Source: Caldilineaceae bacterium (GTDB lineage Bacteria > Chloroflexota > Anaerolineae > Caldilineales > Caldilineaceae). Taken from it: a stretch of 64,000 nucleotides of DNA. A model generated the notes under the pieces. That model was not told where the DNA came from and did no database searches. It worked only from the letters and a program-made list of their open reading frames with translations. Of the stretch, positions 16,763 through 24,608 are shown piece by piece. Location of the stretch: the NCBI GenBank assembly GCA_022827195.1, contig JAJDTL010000019.1:1-64000 (forward strand). The letters run 5' to 3'. The position numbers and the translations under genes are program-made. Within the stretch, counting starts at the first letter, position 1. Each line of letters begins with the position of its first letter.

Positions 16763-17101
16763 TCAGATTAAGGCAGCGCGCTGACGCGCCATCAAATGTT
16801 TCCGCAACTCCGTCAGATCCGGCTGCCCGCTCTCGATGCGTCGGCGAACCTCATCTGCCTTTTGTTCGCGTCGCGCAAGATACACGCCGATCTCTTCCTG
16901 GTGGCGCAGGAAGTAGGCAAGTACACTGTAAATGTCCGCCAATGTCGCAGTCGGATAGCTTTGAGCGATTGCCTCGGGCGTGGCCCCATCTTCTAAAGCG
17001 TGGTTGACCAGTTCGAGCAAAACGCGAGAGCTGCCGATGCGAAGCCCCCCTGAACCATCCTCACGCAGCGGCGGCGTTTCGGCCTGCAGAACGATATCCA
17101 T
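16763..17101 (-). CDS. DUF433 domain protein, probable antitoxin partner of DUF5615
   Basis: The 112 residues contain the DUF433 winged-helix pattern: LRIGSSRVLLELVNHALEDGATPEAIAQSYPTATLADIYSVLAYFLRH (given in parts: VLLELVNHALEDGATPEAI and LADIYSVLAYFLRH). Such proteins are typically paired with DUF5615 proteins in predicted toxin-antitoxin modules. I prefer the ATG at 17101 (MDIVLQAE), which has GGGAGAG at the right distance, over a start 48 bases further out. The DUF5615 reading begins right after this stop codon, but its 5' end carries a nonsense codon, so the antitoxin may now lack an active partner. Confidence 0.78.
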   Translation of the reverse strand: MDIVLQAETPPLREDGSGGLRIGSSRVLLELVNHALEDGATPEAIAQSYPTATLADIYSVLAYFLRHQEEIGVYLARREQKADEVRRRIESGQPDLTELRKHLMARQRAALI

Positions 17102-17201
17102 TGAAACTCTCCCGCTGTCGCGCGGCCTGTATCTCTCCGCCGTTGACACTTCTACGCGAAACGCACAAGCAGTTGGGCGCCGAAGATTCTATCACAGCTC
17201 C

Positions 17202-18422
17202 CTACCCCAGCGCAGCCGGCTCCGCGCCGGCCGCCGACGGCTTCTTCAGCGTTTCCGGCACAAACAACCCAAGGATCGAAGCCGCACCCAGACCAAAGAC
17301 CGCGATCACATAGATCGACGGCGCCAGGCCCAACACCTGCGCGATCGAGCCGACGACGATCGGTCCGCCCGTTTGACCGGTATCGCCCAGCAGCCGCCAC
17401 AGCCCCAGAAACGCGCCCATACCCTCACCCTGCGGCGGCGCTATGTCAGCGCCGAGCGTCAGCATCGTGCCGGAGCCGATCCCGTTGCCGAAACCGATCA
17501 GTGAGGTAGCCGCCAGCAGCGCGGCGTAGGAGCCGGCAAACGGGACCAGCGCCATGCCCGCGGCCTGCAGCAGAAATGAAGGCACATACGCGAATTTGCG
17601 CCCAAACCGGTCCATCACATAGCCGGCCGGATAGAACATCGACATGTCCACCGCGGCCGCAATCCCCATCACCAGGCCGATCTGCTCCACGTCGAGATGC
17701 AGGACCGTGGCGGCGTAGAGAGGAATGATGATCTGGCGGCCGGCGCGGATCATCTGCGCACAGATCGTGCCGAAGCTTGCCGGGGTCAACAGCCACACAT
17801 TGCTGCGCACATAGGTCAGCATGCGCCGGTAGGAAAGGGCCATCGACGTGCCCTGCTCACCCGGCTGTTCGGCCTGGCTGTCATCCACAAACAGGAGCGG
17901 GAGAGTCAACGTCAGGAGTGTGACAACGCCGCAGAAGGCAAATACGGTGCGCATGCCCAGCTCGTCGCTGAGATATCCACCGATGATCGGTCCCGCGAAA
18001 CTACCGATGCGGTAGACGCCGCCGAAAAATGAGACCGCCCGTCCGCGGCTGTCGTTGCGCGTATTGTTGGCCAGATAGGCATGACGGGACACGTTCCACA
18101 GCGCGCCGCCGGCACCGATCGCGATCCCGCACAGCAACAACATCGGAAACCGCTCCGAGCGGCTGAGCGCCAGCATCCCCAGCCCCATCACGCATAAACC
18201 GATGATCATCGACGGACGGTTGCCGAGGCGGTCTTGGATCGCGCCGGCCGGCAGGTCGCCGATCAGCGTGCCGATGCCGTAGCCGGCCACAACCAGGCCG
18301 ATCAGGTTGAAGGAGAGGCCCAGGTCGATCGCGTAAAGCGGCAGCAGCAGCGACAGCATACCCATGCAGAAGGCGAGCATGAAGGTCGGAACGTAGACAG
18401 CATATAACAGCTGTGACCGCAC
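17202..18422 (-). CDS. Major facilitator superfamily transporter
   Basis: A 406-residue protein with about twelve hydrophobic helices in two halves. The loop after helix 2 has the MFS signature region GDLPAGAIQDRLGNRPSMII, and the equivalent second-half loop is GYVMDRFGRKFAYVPSFL. The substrate is unknown. It is the last gene of the xylose cluster on this strand, so pentose or product transport is a reasonable guess only. The start is GTG at 18422, with TGAGGA seven bases away. Confidence 0.85.
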   Translation of the reverse strand: MRSQLLYAVYVPTFMLAFCMGMLSLLLPLYAIDLGLSFNLIGLVVAGYGIGTLIGDLPAGAIQDRLGNRPSMIIGLCVMGLGMLALSRSERFPMLLLCGIAIGAGGALWNVSRHAYLANNTRNDSRGRAVSFFGGVYRIGSFAGPIIGGYLSDELGMRTVFAFCGVVTLLTLTLPLLFVDDSQAEQPGEQGTSMALSYRRMLTYVRSNVWLLTPASFGTICAQMIRAGRQIIIPLYAATVLHLDVEQIGLVMGIAAAVDMSMFYPAGYVMDRFGRKFAYVPSFLLQAAGMALVPFAGSYAALLAATSLIGFGNGIGSGTMLTLGADIAPPQGEGMGAFLGLWRLLGDTGQTGGPIVVGSIAQVLGLAPSIYVIAVFGLGAASILGLFVPETLKKPSAAGAEPAALG

Positions 18423-18481
18423 AGTGATTCCTCAGACTTTGACAAGAAAATGGAGGGATTGGAGAGAGGGTCTCTTGCTTC

Positions 18482-19984
18482 TCACGCCTCACTCTCCGGG
18501 CGCAGGCCGTCGAACGTCGGCCGCAGCGCCGGGTAGAGGCCCGCGTAGAAGCCATACGCCTTGTTGTATGCGTCAACCGCGGCCGCGTTCGGCGCGGTCG
18601 AGCCGGTCACGCGGATCGTGGCCGCGCACGCGCTCTCGCCGTCGCGCCAGACGCCCGCGCCGACACCCGCCAGCAGCGCCGCGCCGTAGGCCGCGCCCTC
18701 GGTCGAGTTGACCGTCGCCAGCTCGCTGCCCAGCACGTCGGCCAAAATCTGCCGCCACAGCGGGCTGCGCGCGCCGCCGCCGCTGACCCGCACCTGCCGG
18801 ATCACGCCGAGACCGACCCCCTGCATCAGCGAGAAGCTATCCCGCAGCCCGAACGCGACCCCCTCGAGCACCGCGCGCGTCATGTGCGGCAGCCCGTGGC
18901 GCACTGTCAACCCAACGAACGCGCCGCGCGCGAACGGGTCCGGGTGCGGCGTCCGCTCGCCGGTCAGGTAGGGCAGGAAGAGCAGCCCCTCGCTGCCGGC
19001 CGCCACATCCGCGGCAGGCGCCAGCAGCTCGTCGAAATCCACGCCGGGCGCCAGTGTGTCCCGGTGCCAGCGCAGGCTGCCCGCGGCCGAGAGCATCACG
19101 CCCATCAGGTTCCACTTCTGCGGCAGCGCGTGCGGAAAGGCGTGCAGCCGGCCCTCCGGCTCGTAGAACGGCTTGTTCGCCGTCGCGAAAACAACACCCG
19201 ACGTGCCCAGCGTCAGCGCGACGATGCCCTCCTCGATCGCGCCCACGCCGACCGCCTGCGCCGGCTGATCGCCCCCGCCGCCGACCACCGGCGTACCCGC
19301 ACGCAGACCGGTCGCCTGCGCCGCCTCTTCCGAGATAGTCCCAGTCACCTCCGTGCCCTCGTGCGTCGGCGGCAGCAGCTCGGGCGAAATTTCCAGCGCG
19401 GCCAGCACCGTCGGCGACCACTCGCGCGTCGCCAGCTCCAGCAGCGCCGTCCCGCCCGCGCCGGCCTTGTCGGTGGCGAAGTCGCCGGTCAGCTTGTAGC
19501 GCACATAGTCTTTCGGCAGCAGAATCTGCCGCGCGCGGCTGTAGACCTCCGGCTCATTCTCCTTCACCCACAAAATCTTGGGCGCGGTGAAGCCGGTCAG
19601 CGCATCGTTGCCGGTGATGCGCACCAGGTTCTCTTTGCCCAGCCACAGGCGCATGTCATCGCACTGCTTGCCCGTGCGCTGGTCGTTCCACAGGATCGCC
19701 GGCCGCAGCGGTTCGCCCGCCGCGTCGAGCAGCACCAGCCCGTGCATCTGCCCGCTCACGCCCACCGCCGCCACCGCCGCCGGATCGATGCCCGACTGGT
19801 CCAGCGCCGCGCGTATGCTCTGCACCGTACCGTCCCACCACAGGTCCGGGTGCTGTTCGCTCCACAGCGGATGGGGCGTCTCGAACGGGTACTCCGCCGC
19901 GCCCACCGCCGCAATCTCGCCATCACCGTCGATGATCAGCGACTTCGTCGCCGTCGTCGAGGAATCGATCCCAATCAGATACAT
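18482..19984 (-). CDS. xylB: Xylulokinase
   Basis: Phosphorylates D-xylulose to xylulose 5-phosphate, feeding the pentose phosphate pathway. The FGGY-kinase features are present: MYLIGIDSSTTATKSLI (phosphate 1), GVSGQMHGLVLLD, ILWNDQRTG, GGGGDQPAQAVGVG with the catalytic Asp, LTLGTSGVVFA, and SGGGARSPLWRQILADVLG near the end. The 500-residue length is normal. It lies 86 bases after xylA on the same strand, and the pair supports xylose use. The start ATG at 19984 has only a weak ribosome binding site. Confidence 0.95.
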   Translation of the reverse strand: MYLIGIDSSTTATKSLIIDGDGEIAAVGAAEYPFETPHPLWSEQHPDLWWDGTVQSIRAALDQSGIDPAAVAAVGVSGQMHGLVLLDAAGEPLRPAILWNDQRTGKQCDDMRLWLGKENLVRITGNDALTGFTAPKILWVKENEPEVYSRARQILLPKDYVRYKLTGDFATDKAGAGGTALLELATREWSPTVLAALEISPELLPPTHEGTEVTGTISEEAAQATGLRAGTPVVGGGGDQPAQAVGVGAIEEGIVALTLGTSGVVFATANKPFYEPEGRLHAFPHALPQKWNLMGVMLSAAGSLRWHRDTLAPGVDFDELLAPAADVAAGSEGLLFLPYLTGERTPHPDPFARGAFVGLTVRHGLPHMTRAVLEGVAFGLRDSFSLMQGVGLGVIRQVRVSGGGARSPLWRQILADVLGSELATVNSTEGAAYGAALLAGVGAGVWRDGESACAATIRVTGSTAPNAAAVDAYNKAYGFYAGLYPALRPTFDGLRPESEA

Positions 19985-20017
19985 TTTCTCTTCAGCCCTT
20001 TTGGGTCCCTGCCCCTG

Positions 20018-20072
20018 ACCACAGGCTACTGGCTACTGGCAACCGGCTACTGGCAACCGGCCACCGCCGTTC
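20018..20072. repeat. Heptamer array between xylA and xylB
   Basis: Units CTACTGG, CTACTGG, CAACCGG, CTACTGG, CAACCGG and CCACCGC run in phase up to the xylA stop codon. The array fills most of the xylA-xylB spacer. Confidence 0.85.
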
Positions 20073-21231
20073 ACACGCCCAGCAGCAGGTCGACCACCAG
20101 CTGGTCCAGCCGCTCGTACGGCTTGCCGCGCCGGCCCAGCTCGTCGCGGTCGAAGGCATGCGCCTTGAGACCGGCTGCCTTCTCTGCCGAATATGCGCCG
20201 CGGAAGCCGTCCATCGAGCCGTCATCAGCCGTGATCTGCGCCAGCAGCGCCTGGATCTCGGCGTGCTGGCGGAACTGCTCGGCCTTCTCCTTGAAGATCA
20301 GGTAGGTGCGCATACAGCCCCTGGCAAAAGCCTTCACGTCCTCGTAGTCGGAGGAGCGGTAGGCATGGGCGTCGAAGTGGCGCGGGCCGTCGTAGCCGAC
20401 GTCCTCCAGAAACTTGACCAGGAAGAAGGCCTGCTTGATGTTGTGGCTGCCGAAGCGGAAGTCCTGGTCGTAGCGCCCCAGGTTTTGGTCGTTGAGGTCG
20501 ATGTGGAACAGCTTGCCCGCGTTCCACGCCTGCGCCACCGCATGGGTGAAGTTCAGCCCCGCCATGTGCTCGTGCGCCAGCTCCGGGTTCACACCGACCA
20601 TCTCCGGGTGTTCCAGCGTCTCGATGAACGCCAGCATGTGTCCGACCGTCGCCAGGTAGAGGTCGCCGCGCGGCTCGTTCGGCTTCGGCTCCAGCGCGAA
20701 ACGCAGGTCGTAACCCTGGTCAATCGCATACTCGCACAGAAAGTTGATCGCCTCCTGGAACCACTTTCCGGCCTCCGCCGGATTCTTGCTCGCGTCGGTC
20801 TCGGTGCCTTCCCGTCCGCCCCAGAAAACGTATGTCTCGGCCCCACACTCCACGCCCAAGTCGATCGCCGCCATCGTCTTTTGCAGCGCGTACGCCCGCA
20901 CCTCCGGGTCGTTGCTCGTGAACGCGCCGTCGCGAAAGGCCGGATGCGTGAACAGATTGGTCGTCGCCATCGGCACAACCAGGCCCTCCTCCGCCAGCGC
21001 CTTCTTGAAATCGCTCACGATGCGGTCGCGCTCGGCCGCGGTCGCTTCGATCGGGACCAGGTCGTTGTCGTGGAAGTTGACGCCCCAGGCGCCGACCTCG
21101 CCCAGCAGCTGCACCAGCTGCACCGGCGAGCGCGATTCCCGCACCCGCACGCCGAACGGGTCGCTTCCGGGGTTACCGACCGTCCACAGGCCGAAGCTGA
21201 ATTTGTGTTCCGGTCCAGGTGTGTAGGACAT
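20071..21231 (-). CDS. xylA: Xylose isomerase
   Basis: Interconverts D-xylose and D-xylulose (and glucose/fructose). The 386-residue form and residue numbering follow the Streptomyces-type (group I) enzyme. The catalytic pair His54 and Asp57 is in FHDNDLVP. Glu181 and Lys183 are in [10 protein letters not shown]. Glu217 and His220 follow, then Asp245, Asp255, Asp257 and Asp287. All metal ligands are therefore intact. GAGGAG lies seven bases before the ATG. With xylB 86 bases downstream and an MFS transporter after it, the cluster can convert xylose to xylulose 5-phosphate. Confidence 0.97.
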   Translation of the reverse strand: MSYTPGPEHKFSFGLWTVGNPGSDPFGVRVRESRSPVQLVQLLGEVGAWGVNFHDNDLVPIEATAAERDRIVSDFKKALAEEGLVVPMATTNLFTHPAFRDGAFTSNDPEVRAYALQKTMAAIDLGVECGAETYVFWGGREGTETDASKNPAEAGKWFQEAINFLCEYAIDQGYDLRFALEPKPNEPRGDLYLATVGHMLAFIETLEHPEMVGVNPELAHEHMAGLNFTHAVAQAWNAGKLFHIDLNDQNLGRYDQDFRFGSHNIKQAFFLVKFLEDVGYDGPRHFDAHAYRSSDYEDVKAFARGCMRTYLIFKEKAEQFRQHAEIQALLAQITADDGSMDGFRGAYSAEKAAGLKAHAFDRDELGRRGKPYERLDQLVVDLLLGV

Positions 21232-21310
21232 GGATAGCTCCTCGCCGTAGCTTTGAATCTTGTGTTCCCGATCCTTCGTGACTGCATCCCAGCCGAACGC
21301 AGGGGTTCAC

Positions 21311-21346
21311 CGAAAACTGAGAACTAACCACGAAAAACTGCAGTTA
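21311..21346. repeat. Heptamer array at the stop codon of the amidohydrolase
   Basis: Units AAAACTG, AGAACTA, ACCACGA and AAAACTG end in AACTGCAGTT. The palindrome shares its last bases with the TAA stop of the minus-strand gene at 21344. Confidence 0.75.
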
Positions 21347-22204
21347 AAGCCGGTAGAAGCGCACGCCGTTGTCGTGCATGATCTTCTGCTGGTCCTGCGC
21401 GCTGAAGTGGCTGATACTCTCCTGCACGATATCGAACCAGGTGCGGTAGTCGGCCGCCAGGTCGACCACCGGCCAGTCCGAGCCGAAGATCACACGGTCC
21501 GGCCCGAAACAGTCGAGCACGTGATCGATATACGGCCGCAGCTCATCCCGGTTCCAGTTCGCGTGGTCCGCCTCCGTCGTCACACCCGACAGCTTGCAGT
21601 GGATGTCCGGACGGCTCGCCAGCTCGCGCACCTGATCCTTCCACGGCTGCATGATGCCGGCCGCAATGCCCGGTTTCCCGATATGATCGAGCAGAAAAGT
21701 GACATCCGGACACTGCGCCACCAGTTCCAGCACGTCGCCCATCTGCGGATGGTAGATGCACAGATCGAAACTGAAGCCGTACTCCGGCAGCAGCTGCACA
21801 CCGCGCACAAACGCCGGCTCGGTGCAGAAGCCGAGCGGTTCGTCCTGGATCAGACGGCGGATGCCCTTCACCAACGGCAGCTCCGCCAGCGCCTGCAGAT
21901 GGGGGCGGGCGCCCTCTCCTTCCTGCAGCGGCGCGTGCGCCACGATGCCGCGGATGCGCGTCTCCTCCTGCGCCAGCTCGGTGACCCACTGCGCCTCGCG
22001 CAGCGCCTGCGCCGGTAGACAGTCGGCCTCCTCGAAAACGATCGCGGCCAGCTCAAGCGAAACGCCGGCGCGCGCCCGCTCGAGGTCGGCCGGCAGATGC
22101 GGATGCGCGATCGGCGACCCGCCCGCCAGCCACGGATAGTCGATCACCGAGCTGTCCCAGAAATGGACGTGCGTATCCACATAGCGGCCCGCGCCCTCAC
22201 TCAT
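21344..22204 (-). CDS. Amidohydrolase-family hydrolase, L-fuconolactonase-like
   Basis: A 286-residue TIM-barrel metal hydrolase of the amidohydrolase 2 group. The metal-binding VDTHVHFWD is at residues 8-16, a strand with LLDHIGKP follows in the second half, and GSDWPVVDL carries the late Asp. Relatives hydrolyse sugar lactones such as L-fucono- or L-rhamnono-1,5-lactone. Its start overlaps the rhaM stop by eight bases, so the two are co-translated. This supports a deoxysugar or sugar-acid pathway, though the exact lactone is not shown. Confidence 0.83.
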   Translation of the reverse strand: MSEGAGRYVDTHVHFWDSSVIDYPWLAGGSPIAHPHLPADLERARAGVSLELAAIVFEEADCLPAQALREAQWVTELAQEETRIRGIVAHAPLQEGEGARPHLQALAELPLVKGIRRLIQDEPLGFCTEPAFVRGVQLLPEYGFSFDLCIYHPQMGDVLELVAQCPDVTFLLDHIGKPGIAAGIMQPWKDQVRELASRPDIHCKLSGVTTEADHANWNRDELRPYIDHVLDCFGPDRVIFGSDWPVVDLAADYRTWFDIVQESISHFSAQDQQKIMHDNGVRFYRL

Positions 22205-22520
22205 GGTGGAACACCTCCTCCATCTCCGCCCACTTCTCGCCCTCCGCCGCGCTCTCCACCGGCTGCTGGCACGGGTCGGTCAGCTTCCACCACGCCTGCG
22301 TCACCGGATCAGCCGCCATCTTCGCCAAATCCGCCTCATAGTCCTCCCCCACATACTCGTAGTAGGCGAAGAGGTAGCCGTCGCGCATGAAGATCGAGTA
22401 GTTGCGGATATTGCTGTCGCTGATGCGCTGCAGCACGCCGGGCCAGGTGTTCTCGTGCAGATGCACATACGCGTCCTCCAACTCCGGCCTGACGCGAATC
22501 ACCATTCCGTATCGCTTCAT
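22197..22520 (-). CDS. rhaM: L-rhamnose mutarotase
   Basis: Interconverts the alpha and beta anomers of L-rhamnose or a similar sugar. The 107 residues show the family features: MKRYGMVIRVRPE at the start, the central HENTWPGVL, NIRNYSIFM, FAYYEYVG and the C-terminal AEMEEVFHHE. GGAGAGGAG precedes the ATG. A second copy of the same length at 57774-58097 is broken by a stop at the Trp of HENTWP. Confidence 0.93.
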   Translation of the reverse strand: MKRYGMVIRVRPELEDAYVHLHENTWPGVLQRISDSNIRNYSIFMRDGYLFAYYEYVGEDYEADLAKMAADPVTQAWWKLTDPCQQPVESAAEGEKWAEMEEVFHHE

Positions 22521-22536
22521 CGCTCCTCTCCGTCTA

Positions 22537-22616
22537 TCGAGTTTTCAGTTTCGAGTTTTCAGTTTTCAGAAAGACCGGATGGCCGGGACTTGGGCAGTTG
22601 CCGGAAACCAAGAACC
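22537..22616. repeat. Heptamer array downstream of a Gfo/Idh/MocA gene
   Basis: A run of CGAGTTTTCAGTTTCGAG-type units lies at 22537-22570. A second short patch with GGTTCTTGGTTTCC and GGCAACTG, read on the minus strand, directly follows the stop codon of the gene at 22617. Confidence 0.7.
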
Positions 22617-23651
22617 TCAAATCAATGGCAGATCGACCGCGGCCCCGCTGCGCCGGCTGAGATAGACGGCTTCAGTGAACTCCATGTATTTTACGCCGGT
22701 CTCGAAATCGGTATGGGTGATCTCCTCCTGCCCGCGAATGGCGCTGATGAACTCCTCCTCGACGCGCCAGCCGCCCGCCTCGTCGTCGGGGACGTCGATC
22801 TCGCTCAGGCCGTCATCGCCGCGGCGGCCGCCGCTCAGGACATCTTCGCTGAAGCGCAGCGTGCCTTCGCTGCCGTAGATCGTGGCCGAGGGCGGCTCGC
22901 CGAAGCCGGTAACGTTGCTGACTTGGATGTGCGCTTGCCCGCCGCACGCAAGGTCGGCGACGATGTCGATATGGTCGGGGATGCGCACGCCCATCAGGCG
23001 GCCTTCTTCATCAAGGCGCATCGGCGTGAAGGTCTTGCCCTTGGCCACGACGCTGGTGGCCTCGCCCACCCAGCGCAGCATCGCCTCGTACCAGATGCCC
23101 ATCGTCATCACGTTCAGCCCGCTGAAGTCCATGTTGTGACGCCAGTGCATCGTGTTGTCCTTGTCGATAAACGCGCCGCCGGCGTGAATGTCGACAACGA
23201 GGACATCGCCCAGCCAGCCATCGCGGATCAACCGCTGGATCGTGCGGTCGACGCGCAGGCTGAAGGGCGACGGCACGATCTGCGCCACCAGGTGCGGGTG
23301 ATCGCGCAGCGTATCGTACATGCGGTGCGCCTCGGTCGCGTTCATCGCCATGCGCGCCTCGCACATAACGTGCTTGTCCGCTTCGAGCGCGGCCACGGTC
23401 GCCAAGCAGTGCATGTAGGGCCAGGTGCCGATCACGACCGCGTCGATGTCCGGCGCGTCCACGATATCCTGCCAGTTGGTGCAGACGCGCTCGATGCCGA
23501 AACGCTCCGCCACCCGCTCGCCCGACGCCTGGCTGCGGTTGCAGACGGCCACGATCTCAACGCCGTCGATCGCCTGCAGGCCGGGAATATGCCGGTCGCG
23601 CGTGTTCGCGCCGGCGCCGATAATGCCGACGCGGATGCTGTCCTGAGTCAT
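22617..23651 (-). CDS. Gfo/Idh/MocA family oxidoreductase
   Basis: A predicted NAD(P)-dependent sugar dehydrogenase of 344 residues. The nucleotide-binding motif VGIIGAGANTRDRHI is at 8-22. The usual Lys of the EKP motif is not obvious: the corresponding segment reads KHVMCEARMAMNATEA (around 103-118), with Glu-Ala-Arg in place of Glu-Lys-Pro. Activity may therefore differ from classical members. It is first in the rhaM-amidohydrolase-xylA-xylB direction, and GGAGG lies five bases before the ATG. Confidence 0.85.
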   Translation of the reverse strand: MTQDSIRVGIIGAGANTRDRHIPGLQAIDGVEIVAVCNRSQASGERVAERFGIERVCTNWQDIVDAPDIDAVVIGTWPYMHCLATVAALEADKHVMCEARMAMNATEAHRMYDTLRDHPHLVAQIVPSPFSLRVDRTIQRLIRDGWLGDVLVVDIHAGGAFIDKDNTMHWRHNMDFSGLNVMTMGIWYEAMLRWVGEATSVVAKGKTFTPMRLDEEGRLMGVRIPDHIDIVADLACGGQAHIQVSNVTGFGEPPSATIYGSEGTLRFSEDVLSGGRRGDDGLSEIDVPDDEAGGWRVEEEFISAIRGQEEITHTDFETGVKYMEFTEAVYLSRRSGAAVDLPLI

Positions 23652-23678
23652 TACTACCTCCTGAAATGGGGTGTATGG

Positions 23679-24074
23679 CTAGACTATGGGAGTAAAACCG
23701 TGTTCAACAAAATGGCGGTCATAAGCAAAGGTCACATTGACTCCCTTCCTACGCGCCACTTCAAAACTAACACAGTCAACAAGGCTGAGACCACGGCGGT
23801 TCGCGGTCAAAAACGCTGAAACAGCAGCTTCGTGTACATCGGGCTGCACCCATTCAATTGATAGCCAAGGAATCAGATCCTGCAAGAGGCGACGCACCGC
23901 CGTTAGGCCGAGCCGCCTCTGAACGAGTGCAATTGCTTCCACAACCACGTAGTTTGTACAGATAACCGGCTCATCTTGTAAGACGAGACGTCTCCAGACG
24001 AGAGTTGCGTCGGCGTGATACCGGTCATCTCTATCAAGTAACGCCATAAGCGCAGAGGTATCGGCCAATACCAT
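23679..24074 (-). CDS. VapC-family PIN domain toxin
   Basis: A predicted endoribonuclease toxin. The first active Asp is in VLADTSALMALLDRDD, the Glu in NYVVVEAIALVQRRLG, and a late pair in LSLVDCVSF and YDRHFVEHG. The ATG at 24074 shares one base with the antitoxin stop (TGATG), so I use it instead of the GTG three bases before. This pair lies between a Gfo gene and the aminotransferase region, at a change of strand. Confidence 0.88.
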   Translation of the reverse strand: MVLADTSALMALLDRDDRYHADATLVWRRLVLQDEPVICTNYVVVEAIALVQRRLGLTAVRRLLQDLIPWLSIEWVQPDVHEAAVSAFLTANRRGLSLVDCVSFEVARRKGVNVTFAYDRHFVEHGFTPIV

Positions 24075-24361
24075 CACTCATCGCCGGCTGCGTTGGCATA
24101 TGCTTCTGCCAGATACTGATCGTGATTGACGGAGAGATCATCGACACCGCTGGAAAATGCCCCGACAACCGATAGGGCGCGCCTCCTACGCTCCTCTCGT
24201 TCGGCATCGTGCTGTTTGACGCCATCAATATCCTTACTGTGCCGAATCATATCGTCAATACTCCGGCGGATCAGTTCAGCGACAGAGATCTCTTTTTCAG
24301 AAGCAATCCGCTTCAGAATGCGTGCCTGAGTCTCCGTCAACTGTATCTGTGCAGGTACCAT
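24074..24361 (-). CDS. CopG-like ribbon-helix-helix antitoxin
   Basis: A 95-residue protein whose N-terminal half (QIQLTETQARILKRIASEKEISVAELIRRSIDDMI) has the strand-helix-helix pattern of ribbon-helix-helix regulators; key parts are PAQIQLTETQARILK and ISVAELIRRSI. The charged C-terminal tail (DAEREERRRR) would contact the toxin. GGGAG lies six bases before the ATG. The overlap with the PIN gene makes an antitoxin role very likely. Confidence 0.82.
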   Translation of the reverse strand: MVPAQIQLTETQARILKRIASEKEISVAELIRRSIDDMIRHSKDIDGVKQHDAEREERRRRALSVVGAFSSGVDDLSVNHDQYLAEAYANAAGDE

Positions 24362-24608
24362 TTCCGACTCCCATTGTGTTACGCCTCGCGGTCATATCTT
24401 GTCTGTGAGACCCCCAACGAAGAACCGAAAGATCCTCAGCATCCAAGCGCGATTTCCCGCATTCTATCATAGGTACGGCGATCTTCAATGGCATTTGCAG
24501 CGTAAACTACTGCGTTGACGGGTCCTGCACACGGTAGACCAGAAAGCCGGATACTGGTATGATCGCAGCGTAGACGACGCCTACACCACCGAAGAAACGA
24601 GACGAAAA

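Noticed and set aside
24436..24608. Possible small gene before the aminotransferase on the minus strand (ending SIRLSGLPCAGPV, then RRTYDRMREIALGC)
   Set aside because: The upstream part overlaps the aminotransferase start and is not gene-like. The tail may be a fragment of a lost gene but cannot be supported.
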